A stretch of 64,000 bases of DNA, from assembly GCF_007786235.1 (NCBI RefSeq), contig NZ_VNFK01000010.1, positions 100,904 to 164,903 of the forward strand. The letters run 5' to 3'. This stretch comes from Paenarthrobacter nitroguajacolicus. Its GTDB lineage: Bacteria; Actinomycetota; Actinomycetes; Actinomycetales; Micrococcaceae. The notes beneath the pieces were generated by a model. That model saw only the letters and a list, made by a program, of their open reading frames with translations. It did no database searches and had not been told where the DNA came from. Of this stretch, positions 56,726 through 64,000 are shown piece after piece; positions within the stretch are counted from its first letter, which is position 1; the number at the start of each line of letters is the position of its first letter. The position numbers and the translations under genes were made by a program.

Positions 56726-59700
56726 TTGAGCTTCACTCACCTGCACGTCTCCACTGCCTTCAGTGCACACTACGGCGTCTCCTGGCCCGACGAGCTCGCC
56801 CAAACCGCTGCAGCAGATGGCGCCACAGCGCTCGCCTGCACAGACCGCGACGGTCTCTACGGCACCGTCAAACACCTCAAAGCCTGCATGGAGGCCGGCA
56901 TCGACCCCATTGTGGGGGTGGATCTGGCAGTATTCGACGACGACGGCGACCACCGCACCCAAGTCGCTGGCCGCGTCGTCGTACTCGCCCACGGCAACAA
57001 CAACGGCGCCGGTTACAGGGCGCTATGCAGACTGGTCTCCGACGCCCATGCCCGCACGTCTGGAAAAGCCGGGGGAGCCGTCCCCGCAGCAGTAACCCGG
57101 GGCGAACTCGCCTCCAGAACACTTGACCCACAAACCCTGAAACCAGTATTGACAGTCATGATCGGTCCGGACTCGGATGTCGGGCAGGCAATGGGAGGGC
57201 GAAAATACCTCAGGCCCAGAACCCTCTTCAAGCAATGGATCGACGCCATGCCACCGGGCACGATCGTTGCCGAAGCAGTTTCCCACCTCAGCCCACCGGG
57301 GGAACCCCTCAGCACAGCCCACGCCGTACGGATGCTCAAACTCGCCCTCGAATACAACGTGCCCGCTGTCCTCAGCAACGCCGTCCGCTATTGCGCGCAG
57401 GACGGAGCAGCTACAGCTGACGTCCTCGATTCAGCACGCACCCTGAAATCCCTCCCGGAACTCTCAACCGCCCCCATGCTCCAACCCACCGGCCAGGGCT
57501 GGTTAAAGAACGCCCAACACATGCTCCAACTTGGCAAGGAAATCATGAACGCGGCAGGCCAAGGAAAAGCCGACCTCAGCAAGCTGCTCGCAAATACAGA
57601 AGCGCTCGCCGACAAATGCCGCATGGATCCCGTCCTGGACATGGGATGGAAGAAACCCGTCGTTCCCGAATCCTCCATCATCGGCATCAACGGAGATCCT
57701 ATGGTTGAACTGGCCCAGCGGTGTGAAGCCGGAATCACCAAACGCTTCCCCGGGATCAACGGCGAAGCGGAGAAGCGAATGCGCTCGCGGTTGATGCACG
57801 AACTCGGGATTATCGGCAGGCTCGGTTTTGCTTCCTACTTCCTTACTGTCGCTGAGGTGTCCCGGATGATCCTCGACATGGGTGTCCGGGTTGCAGCCAG
57901 GGGGTCGGGTGCCTCCAGCCTGGTGAACTATCTGATCGACATCAGCCAAGTGGATCCAATCCGCCACGACCTCATTTTTGAACGTTTTCTTTCCGGCCGC
58001 CGGTCAACCCTCCCTGACATCGACATCGACGTCGAAAGCGCGGAACGGCACAACGTATACCGGAAGATCTTTGATCGGTTCGGAGCGGAACGCGTCACGC
58101 TCATGAGTATGCAGAACGGCTACAGGGCGCGTGGTGCTGTCAGGGACGCCGGAATGGCCCTGGGAATGGACGAAGGCGAAATCAGCGATATCGCCAAGCA
58201 GCTGTGGAGGTTCTCCGCACGCAAGTTCCGTGAAGCCTTGGTGGAGAAGCCGGAGCTTCGCGACTTTGCTGGGCGTGTGGAACGGGGCGCCTCGGAGGAA
58301 AACCAGCAACTGGACCTCTTGGTGGACTTGACCGAAAGGCTGGACCGGCTGCCCCGCCATATCTCCATGCATCCATGTGGAGTGATCCTGGGGGATGCAA
58401 CGCTCCTTGACCGGACGCCTGTCCAGCCCAGCGGGCTTGGACTTCCCATGAGCCAGTTCGACAAACATGACATGGATCCCATGGGCATGCTGAAGCTGGA
58501 TGTCCTGGGTGTGCGCATGCAAAGCGCCATGGCATTTGCGGTCCGGGAGGTCATTCGCCTCCATCCTTCCAAAGCAGAGGTGGTGGCTGCCGGTAAGCAC
58601 CCGGTTGAGCCAGGTGGGACAGGGCCTGATTTCATCGCTGCAGACGGCAGGATCGATCTCAACGCCGTTCCGTTCGACGACGAGCCCACTTATGAGTTGA
58701 TCCGCAGCACCCATACGCTGGGGTGCTTCCAGATCGAGTCGCCGGGTCAGCGGGAGCTCATAGGAAAGATGGCTCCGCGCGAATTCAACGATTTGATTAT
58801 CGATATTTCACTGTTCAGGCCTGGGCCCATGAAGTCGGATATGGTCCGCCCATTCCTGGAACACAGGCATGGTTTCGCGCCGGAGATCTACCCTCACCCG
58901 GACCTGAAGCCGGTCCTTCAGGAAACCCATGGCGTCACCGTGTTCCATGAGCAGATCCTGAAGACTTTCGATGTCATGACCGACTGCGGTTTGGCGCGGG
59001 CCGATGAATTCCGCCGTGCCTTGGGCGATGAAATCCATGAGCCGGGCGTCGAGGTGTACTTCCGGCGTGAGGCGATCAAGAAATACCCGCCTGAAGTAGT
59101 GGACAAGGTCTGGGGGACCTTGAAAGCGTTTGGGAGCTTCGGGTTCTGCAAAGCGCACGGTGCTGCCTTTGCCGTGCCTACCTACCAATCGGCTTGGCTG
59201 AAAACACATCATCCCGAAGCCTTCCTCGCAGGGCTTTGGGAACACGACCCCGGCATGTATCCCAAGCGATTGTTGGTGGCTGAAGCGCGTCGGCTGGGAA
59301 TTCCCATCCTGCCTTTGGATATCAACCGGAGCCAAGCTGAATACAGGGTGGAGAGGATTCAAGACGGACCTGATCAAGGGAAACTTGGCATCCGCTTGAG
59401 CCTTACCGGGATATACGGGCTTTCCGGAGCGGAACTGAAACGGATCGTGGCGGGGCAGCCCTTCGATTCCCTGGCGGATCTCAGGGCGCGGGCGCGGGTA
59501 AGCAAGCCAAACATCAAAAGGCTCGCCCAACTGGGTGCTTTCGATGTCCTGCATAAGGATTCCGGAGGAAAAGCGAACCGGGCCGACCTTGTACAGCACC
59601 TACAAGCCCTCCAGGGCAGCTCCACCAAGAAAGCTGCCGACGTGATCGAAGGGCAACTGTCGTTCGCTTTGGGCGATGTTGAGCTAAGGAACCTCGCTCC

Positions 59701-60226
59701 GGAATTACCCGCACCCACCATGGTGGACAACGTCAGGGCGGAGCTCGACCTCATGGCGGTGGACGTCAGCGAGCATCTCATGGACAGCCATCGGCCCTTG
59801 CTGGACAAGCTGGGAGTCACCACCGCAGACAAACTCCTGGGGCTGCGCAATGGAACCGAGGTCCTGGTGGCAGGGGTCAGAATCGCGACCCAGACCCCGC
59901 CCATGCGTGGTGGGCGGCGGGTGGTCTTCATCAGCATCGACGACGGCACAGGCTGCGTTGATTCAGTCTTCTTCCATGAAGCGCAAGAGCAATCGGGTCC
60001 GCTGTTGTTCGGTACCCGGCTTCTGCTGATCCGTGGAACCACCAGGAGGACAGGTCCCAAGGGAATCAGCCTGAGCGCCAGCAAGGCCTGGGATCTCAGC
60101 CAACCCGAAACGTTCCCTTTCGCGGAACTCCTGCCTGCCGGAGGAGGACCTCCAGACGACTACACGCACCACGGACCCCTCCACGGCATCTCCAGAAACC
60201 TTGCCATCACGGGCCTGGGAAGCTGA
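56726..60226 (+). CDS. dnaE2: error-prone DNA polymerase III alpha (DnaE2)
   Basis: DnaE2 performs mutagenic lesion bypass after SOS induction, normally with ImuA and ImuB. The 1166-residue protein has an N-terminal PHP domain (FTHLHVSTAFSAHYGVSWPDELAQTA), the polymerase core with catalytic Asp residues D431, D433 and D435 (PDIDIDVES), and C-terminal OB-fold and helix-hairpin-helix regions (TRLLLIRGTTRRTGPKG). The TTG start is the only in-frame choice between the DUF6504 stop and the conserved N-terminus. The LexA box lies upstream of DUF6504. No imuA/imuB genes adjoin. Confidence 0.93.
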   Translation: MSFTHLHVSTAFSAHYGVSWPDELAQTAAADGATALACTDRDGLYGTVKHLKACMEAGIDPIVGVDLAVFDDDGDHRTQVAGRVVVLAHGNNNGAGYRALCRLVSDAHARTSGKAGGAVPAAVTRGELASRTLDPQTLKPVLTVMIGPDSDVGQAMGGRKYLRPRTLFKQWIDAMPPGTIVAEAVSHLSPPGEPLSTAHAVRMLKLALEYNVPAVLSNAVRYCAQDGAATADVLDSARTLKSLPELSTAPMLQPTGQGWLKNAQHMLQLGKEIMNAAGQGKADLSKLLANTEALADKCRMDPVLDMGWKKPVVPESSIIGINGDPMVELAQRCEAGITKRFPGINGEAEKRMRSRLMHELGIIGRLGFASYFLTVAEVSRMILDMGVRVAARGSGASSLVNYLIDISQVDPIRHDLIFERFLSGRRSTLPDIDIDVESAERHNVYRKIFDRFGAERVTLMSMQNGYRARGAVRDAGMALGMDEGEISDIAKQLWRFSARKFREALVEKPELRDFAGRVERGASEENQQLDLLVDLTERLDRLPRHISMHPCGVILGDATLLDRTPVQPSGLGLPMSQFDKHDMDPMGMLKLDVLGVRMQSAMAFAVREVIRLHPSKAEVVAAGKHPVEPGGTGPDFIAADGRIDLNAVPFDDEPTYELIRSTHTLGCFQIESPGQRELIGKMAPREFNDLIIDISLFRPGPMKSDMVRPFLEHRHGFAPEIYPHPDLKPVLQETHGVTVFHEQILKTFDVMTDCGLARADEFRRALGDEIHEPGVEVYFRREAIKKYPPEVVDKVWGTLKAFGSFGFCKAHGAAFAVPTYQSAWLKTHHPEAFLAGLWEHDPGMYPKRLLVAEARRLGIPILPLDINRSQAEYRVERIQDGPDQGKLGIRLSLTGIYGLSGAELKRIVAGQPFDSLADLRARARVSKPNIKRLAQLGAFDVLHKDSGGKANRADLVQHLQALQGSSTKKAADVIEGQLSFALGDVELRNLAPELPAPTMVDNVRAELDLMAVDVSEHLMDSHRPLLDKLGVTTADKLLGLRNGTEVLVAGVRIATQTPPMRGGRRVVFISIDDGTGCVDSVFFHEAQEQSGPLLFGTRLLLIRGTTRRTGPKGISLSASKAWDLSQPETFPFAELLPAGGGPPDDYTHHGPLHGISRNLAITGLGS

Positions 60227-60259
60227 GCAGGCAGCTGAATCGGGGAACGGCGCGCTGCT

Positions 60260-60288
60260 TTGGCCGCCTTCGCCGGAGCAGATACGAT
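60260..60288 (+). promoter_or_regulatory. candidate promoter of thrS
   Basis: TTGGCC (60260-60265), a 17-base spacer and TACGAT (60283-60288) are a fair match to a vegetative promoter, about 70 bases before the thrS GTG. No T-box or other leader structure was recognised in the remaining leader. Confidence 0.4.
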
Positions 60289-60357
60289 TGACGGTGGCTG
60301 GCTGTGGTCCCCGTACGCCACAAGCTATGAAGCCTCAACCATGAATAGGAGACACCC

Positions 60358-62367
60358 GTGTCAGATGCCCAACAGATCACCCTCATCGTCGATGGCGAAG
60401 AGACCAAGGTGACGGAAGGGACTACCGGCGCGGAACTCTTCTTCGAGCGCCGCGACGTCGTTGTAGCCCGTGTCAACGGTGTGCTGAAGGACCTTGACCA
60501 GGTCCTGCCCGCGGATGCTGACATCGAAGGCGTCACCATCGAATCACCCGACGGCCTCAACGTGCTCCGCCACTCCACCGCCCATGTCATGGCACAGGCC
60601 GTGCAGCAATTGCGCCCGGATGCCAAGCTCGGTATCGGCCCTTACATCACGGACGGTTTCTACTTCGACTTCGACGTCGCTGACCCGTTCACCCCGGAAG
60701 ACCTGCGCCAGCTGGAAAAGATGATGCAGAAGATCATCAACCAGAACCAAAAATTCGTTCGCCGCGTGGTTACTGAAGAAGAAGCCCGCGAAGCCATGGC
60801 CAACGAGCCTTACAAGCTGGAACTTCTCGGGAAGAAGAACGACGCAACAGACGCCGTCGAAGGCGTCAACGTTGAGGTCGGCGCCGGCGACATCACCATC
60901 TACGACAATGTGGACAGGAAGAGCGGCGAGAGCGTTTGGTGTGATCTATGCCGTGGCCCGCACCTGCCCAACACCAAGATCATTTCCAACGCATTCGCCC
61001 TGACGCGTTCGTCCGCTGCGTACTGGCTGGGCAACCAGAACAACCAGCAGCTGCAGCGCATCTACGGAACTGCCTGGCCCACCAAGGATGCCCTCAAGGC
61101 GTACCAGGAGCGTATTGCTGAGGCCGAGCGCCGCGACCACCGCAAGCTCGGCGTCGAACTGGATCTCTTCTCCTTCCCTGACGAGCTGGGTTCGGGCCTC
61201 CCGGTGTTCCATCCCAAGGGCGGCATCATCCGCAAGGCCATGGAGGACTACTCCCGTCAGCGCCACGTGGATGCCGGCTACGAGTTTGTCTACACCCCCC
61301 ACATCACCAAGGGACACCTCTACGAGGTTTCCGGCCACCTTGACTGGTACAAGGACGGTATGTTCCCCGCCATGCAGGTGGACGCCGAATTCAACGAAGA
61401 CGGAACCGTGCGGAAACCGGCCCAGGATTACTACCTGAAGCCGATGAACTGCCCCATGCATAACCTGATTTTCCGTTCCCGTGGCCGTTCCTACCGGGAA
61501 CTTCCGCTGCGCCTCTTCGAATTCGGATCGGTGTACCGCTACGAGAAGTCCGGGGTTGTGCACGGCCTGACTCGCGTACGGGGCATGACACAGGACGATG
61601 CCCACATCTATTGCACCCGTGAGCAGATGAAGGATGAACTCACCACCACGCTGAACTTCGTCCTGGGCCTGCTCAAGGATTACGGCCTGGATGATTTCTA
61701 CTTGGAACTCTCCACCAAGAATGAAGAAAAATTTGTGGGTGACGACGCCGCTTGGGAGGAAGCCACCCGCACGCTTTCCGAGGTTGCGGCAGCCTCCGGC
61801 CTGGAGCTGGTTCCGGACCCGGGTGGAGCAGCCTTCTACGGTCCCAAGATCTCCGTCCAGGCGAAGGACGCCCTGGGCAGGACCTGGCAGATGTCCACGA
61901 TCCAGTTGGACTTCAACCTGCCCGAGCGGTTCGAACTCGAATATCAGGCGGCAGACGGTACGCGCCAGCGCCCGGTCATGATCCACCGTGCCCTCTTCGG
62001 TTCTGTTGAACGCTTCATGGGTGTCCTCACCGAGCACTATGCCGGTGCCTTCCCCGCATGGCTCGCTCCCGTCCAGGTGGTAGGCATCCCTGTGGCCGAG
62101 ACGTTCAACGACTACATGTTCGACGTCGTCGGCCAGCTCAAGGCCGCCGGTATCCGTGCCGAGGTAGATATCTCCTCGGACCGTTTCCCCAAGAAGATCC
62201 GTACTGCCAGCAAGGACAAGATTCCCTTTGTCCTGATTGCCGGAGGTGAGGACGCCGAGGCTGGTGCGGTGTCGTTCCGCTTCCGCGATGGCAGCCAGGA
62301 CAACGGTGTTCCCGTGGCAGAGGCGGTCCGCAGGATTGTTGATGCCGTCAAGAACCGCGAGAGCTGA
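60358..62367 (+). CDS. thrS: threonyl-tRNA synthetase
   Basis: ThrRS charges tRNA-Thr. The 669-residue protein has an N-terminal TGS domain (about 1-65), the editing domain with [11 protein letters not shown], the class II catalytic core (motif 2 [28 protein letters not shown]; motif 3 around [25 protein letters not shown]) with zinc ligand CPMH ([10 protein letters not shown]), and a C-terminal anticodon-binding domain. The GTG start has AGGAGA upstream. It is followed at 19 bases by a HIT gene and then pgsA, the actinobacterial thrS-HIT-pgsA order. Confidence 0.97.
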   Translation: MSDAQQITLIVDGEETKVTEGTTGAELFFERRDVVVARVNGVLKDLDQVLPADADIEGVTIESPDGLNVLRHSTAHVMAQAVQQLRPDAKLGIGPYITDGFYFDFDVADPFTPEDLRQLEKMMQKIINQNQKFVRRVVTEEEAREAMANEPYKLELLGKKNDATDAVEGVNVEVGAGDITIYDNVDRKSGESVWCDLCRGPHLPNTKIISNAFALTRSSAAYWLGNQNNQQLQRIYGTAWPTKDALKAYQERIAEAERRDHRKLGVELDLFSFPDELGSGLPVFHPKGGIIRKAMEDYSRQRHVDAGYEFVYTPHITKGHLYEVSGHLDWYKDGMFPAMQVDAEFNEDGTVRKPAQDYYLKPMNCPMHNLIFRSRGRSYRELPLRLFEFGSVYRYEKSGVVHGLTRVRGMTQDDAHIYCTREQMKDELTTTLNFVLGLLKDYGLDDFYLELSTKNEEKFVGDDAAWEEATRTLSEVAAASGLELVPDPGGAAFYGPKISVQAKDALGRTWQMSTIQLDFNLPERFELEYQAADGTRQRPVMIHRALFGSVERFMGVLTEHYAGAFPAWLAPVQVVGIPVAETFNDYMFDVVGQLKAAGIRAEVDISSDRFPKKIRTASKDKIPFVLIAGGEDAEAGAVSFRFRDGSQDNGVPVAEAVRRIVDAVKNRES

Positions 62368-62386
62368 CGGAACGGACGCATAGACG

Positions 62387-62980
62387 GTGCAGGAGAACAC
62401 AGGCGCGGCAGCTGATCTTCCGAGCGACGCCGACGTAACCGATGACTTCGGACTCGCGGGCGTTCCGGACGCATTTCAGCGCCTGTGGACTCCGCACCGC
62501 ATGGCCTACATCAAGGGCGGGCAGGATCAATTCAAGAACAAGGATGATTGCCCGTTCTGCGTAGGACCCTCCCGTACGGACGAAGAGTCCCTCATCGTCT
62601 ACCGGGGGAGGACCTGTTATGTGGTGCTCAACCTCTTCCCCTACAACCCGGGCCACCTGCTGATCTGCCCCTACCGCCACGTGCCCGATTACACGGACAT
62701 CACCGTGGAGGAGACAGCAGAGTTCGCCGAACTTACCCAAACCGCCATGCGCGTGTTGCGGAAGGTCTCGAATCCGAGCGGCTTCAACCTGGGCATGAAC
62801 CAAGGTGTAACAGGCGGTGCCGGCATCGCCGCGCACCTTCACCAGCATGTAGTCCCGCGGTGGGGCGGGGACGGAAACTTCTTCCCTATCATCGCCCAGA
62901 CCAAGGCCATCACGCAGACCCTTGACGAGGTCCGCAAACTGGTGGCCGAAGCCTGGCCGGGGGAGTCGAATGCTCAATAG
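62387..62980 (+). CDS. HIT family nucleotide-binding protein
   Basis: The 197-residue protein has a histidine triad HLHQHVVPR near residue 150, preceded by CPFC zinc-site cysteines (KDDCPFCVGPS) and LNLFPYNPGHLLICPYRHV. HIT proteins of this type hydrolyse or transfer nucleoside phosphates such as diadenosine tetraphosphate (Ap4A). The start is GTG. It overlaps the pgsA start by eleven bases, so it is part of the same transcript. Confidence 0.92.
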   Translation: MQENTGAAADLPSDADVTDDFGLAGVPDAFQRLWTPHRMAYIKGGQDQFKNKDDCPFCVGPSRTDEESLIVYRGRTCYVVLNLFPYNPGHLLICPYRHVPDYTDITVEETAEFAELTQTAMRVLRKVSNPSGFNLGMNQGVTGGAGIAAHLHQHVVPRWGGDGNFFPIIAQTKAITQTLDEVRKLVAEAWPGESNAQ

Positions 62981-63599
62981 GCATGCGCGCGGCTTCTTCA
63001 CTTCCCTCTTCACACCTCTAGCGCGTTGGCTCCTCAGGATTGGCGTGTCTCCTGACGCCGTGACCATTGCCGGGACCGCCGGAGTGATCCTCGGCGGCCT
63101 GGTCCTCTACCCGTTAGGCCAGTTGTGGTGGGGTTCCGTGGTGATCGCCTTTTTCGCCTTTTCGGACGTCGTCGATGGAATCATGGCCCGCCTGCAAGGC
63201 CGGAGCGGAGGCTGGGGAAACTTCCTCGACTCCACCTTGGACCGGTTGGCGGACGGTGCCATCTTCGCGGGCCTCACTATCTGGTTCTTCACCCACGGTG
63301 ACGACCCCGCAATCGGAACCGCCGCCGTCGTTTGCCTTGTCTTGGGGATGGTTGTTTCCTACGCGAGGGCCAAGGCGGAATCGCTCGGGTACCAGGCCAG
63401 CGTCGGGATTGCAGAGCGGGCCGAGCGGTTGGCCTCGGTGCTGCTGATTGCCGGGCTCACGGGGCTCGGTCTTCCGCCCGTGGTGTTGTTCGGAACGCTG
63501 ATCCTGCTGGCACTGGCCAGTGCCGTGACCATCGTCCAGCGCATGTCCGCAGTCCGTCGGCAGGCCATGGCCGAAGCCGATGGTGCGGCGGCCGGCTAA
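62970..63599 (+). CDS. pgsA: CDP-alcohol phosphatidyltransferase (phosphatidylinositol phosphate synthase-like)
   Basis: The 209-residue membrane enzyme has about six membrane segments and the complete family motif D66-x2-D69-G-x2-A-R-x8-G-x3-D87-x3-D91 (DVVDGIMARLQGRSGGWGNFLDSTLD). In actinobacteria the pgsA beside thrS and HIT makes phosphatidylinositol phosphate from CDP-diacylglycerol, the base of PIM lipids. ATG 62970 has GGGGGAG just upstream and lies inside the HIT gene end. The usual next genes (acyltransferase, mannosyltransferase) are absent; pdxS follows instead. Confidence 0.92.
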   Translation: MLNRHARGFFTSLFTPLARWLLRIGVSPDAVTIAGTAGVILGGLVLYPLGQLWWGSVVIAFFAFSDVVDGIMARLQGRSGGWGNFLDSTLDRLADGAIFAGLTIWFFTHGDDPAIGTAAVVCLVLGMVVSYARAKAESLGYQASVGIAERAERLASVLLIAGLTGLGLPPVVLFGTLILLALASAVTIVQRMSAVRRQAMAEADGAAAG

Positions 63600-63854
63600 G
63601 TCCCTAAGGGGCAAAGCCTCACAAGGGAACTGGCATCCGACCAGACTCACTCTCTGGCGGTTGTGCAGTCGCCCTACCACAACCCTCTTTATTGCCCGTC
63701 AAGGCAGTAATGAATGTACTGCCACCATGCAACCTGCGACTACTATTACTAGTACTTGGTCACCTTGACCTGAAAATCCGGTGTGCGCTGATGCGGTCGT
63801 GTGGCTGCGCGTGCCCCCGGCATGAAGGTCGTTTATCTACCCATAGGGGTTTTT
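63600..63854 (+). promoter_or_regulatory. intergenic region before pdxS with GGCAGTA inverted repeat
   Basis: No gene is supported here. A perfect seven-base inverted repeat (GGCAGTA at 63703-63709, TACTGCC at 63717-63723, spacer ATGAATG) lies about 130 bases before pdxS, and a short TACTAGTA dyad follows. These may be the pgsA terminator or an operator for pyridoxal control of pdxS. AGGGG lies eight bases before the pdxS GTG. Confidence 0.45.
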
Positions 63855-64000
63855 GTGTCTACACCAGATGTAAGCAACGAAGCCGGTTCGTCCGCGAACA
63901 GCGTTACGGGCAGCAGCCGCGTCAAGCGGGGCATGGCTGAGATGCTCAAGGGCGGCGTCATCATGGACGTCGTTAACGTCGAGCAGGCCCGCATCGCCGA
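63855..64000 (+). CDS. pdxS: pyridoxal 5'-phosphate synthase lyase subunit, N-terminal part (partial)
   Basis: The window ends inside this gene. The 48 visible residues read [17 protein letters not shown] then [26 protein letters not shown], the unmistakable N-terminus of PdxS, which makes pyridoxal phosphate from ribose 5-phosphate, glyceraldehyde 3-phosphate and ammonia from PdxT. GTG 63855 has AGGGG upstream. The N-terminal 20 residues are a variable extension before the conserved start. Confidence 0.95.
   Translation, partial: MSTPDVSNEAGSSANSVTGSSRVKRGMAEMLKGGVIMDVVNVEQARIA

Noticed and set aside
60227..60357. T-box or other riboswitch before thrS
   Set aside because: No T-box consensus, specifier loop or antiterminator pattern is visible in the 131-base leader.

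Overview
The window is a continuous stretch of high-GC actinobacterial chromosome, most likely from an Arthrobacter/Paenarthrobacter-type member of the Micrococcaceae. The evidence is mycothiol-linked enzymes (S-(hydroxymethyl)mycothiol dehydrogenase, mycoredoxin), a DUF222/HNH protein, an actinobacterial RNase E with long disordered arms, class Ib nrdHIEF, the thrS-HIT-pgsA order of the phosphatidylinositol pathway, many GTG/TTG starts, and operons stitched together by ATGA/GTGA overlaps. The genus is inferred from family resemblance. No plasmid, phage, insertion-sequence or CRISPR signature was seen.

Bases 1-17050 are a core housekeeping block: the 3' end of ileS, folC, a DUF4233 membrane gene, ndk, a convergent vitamin K epoxide reductase gene, rne, a TPP riboswitch controlling a thiD-tenA fusion, rplU-rpmA, obgE-proB-proA, a small membrane protein, nadD (with an apparent ATT start), a tail-anchored unknown and rsfS. 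Bases 17167-18349 hold two identical tRNA-Ala(GGC) genes either side of a TetR regulator and a palindrome that may be its operator.

Bases 18409-31818 carry a cupin, an RsmC/RlmG-like methyltransferase, a ROK regulator with a sugar ABC importer lacking its ATPase, a six-gene MoxR/DUF58/von Willebrand (Bat-like) operon, a DUF2004 protein and a LysR regulator. Bases 32215-36919 encode class Ib ribonucleotide reductase (nrdH-nrdI-nrdE-nrdF). It is interrupted by a free-standing GIY-YIG/NUMOD3 homing-type endonuclease exactly between nrdE and nrdF. Bases 37091-41017 are a ferric iron importer behind a DtxR/IdeR-like iron box.

Bases 41023-44056 look like an accessory nuclease islet: a DUF222-HNH protein, a YhcG-type PDDEXK protein and a short AlkD-like protein. 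Next come a FAD/Rieske oxidoreductase, a coiled-coil protein, a DedA-like protein behind a second iron-box-like palindrome, a thioesterase-lipoate ligase pair, and a formaldehyde/thiol module (YdeP-type molybdoenzyme, MBL hydrolase, mycothiol-dependent formaldehyde dehydrogenase, mycoredoxin). An SRAP abasic-site protein, a TetR/FAD-monooxygenase divergent pair, and a LexA-boxed DUF6504-dnaE2 mutagenesis operon follow. The window closes with thrS, a HIT protein, pgsA and the first codons of pdxS.

The most unusual features are the endonuclease inside the nrd operon with nrdF-like repeats at its 3' edge, the apparent ATT start of nadD, the duplicated tRNA-Ala genes flanking a regulator, and a dnaE2 operon without imuA/imuB beside it.
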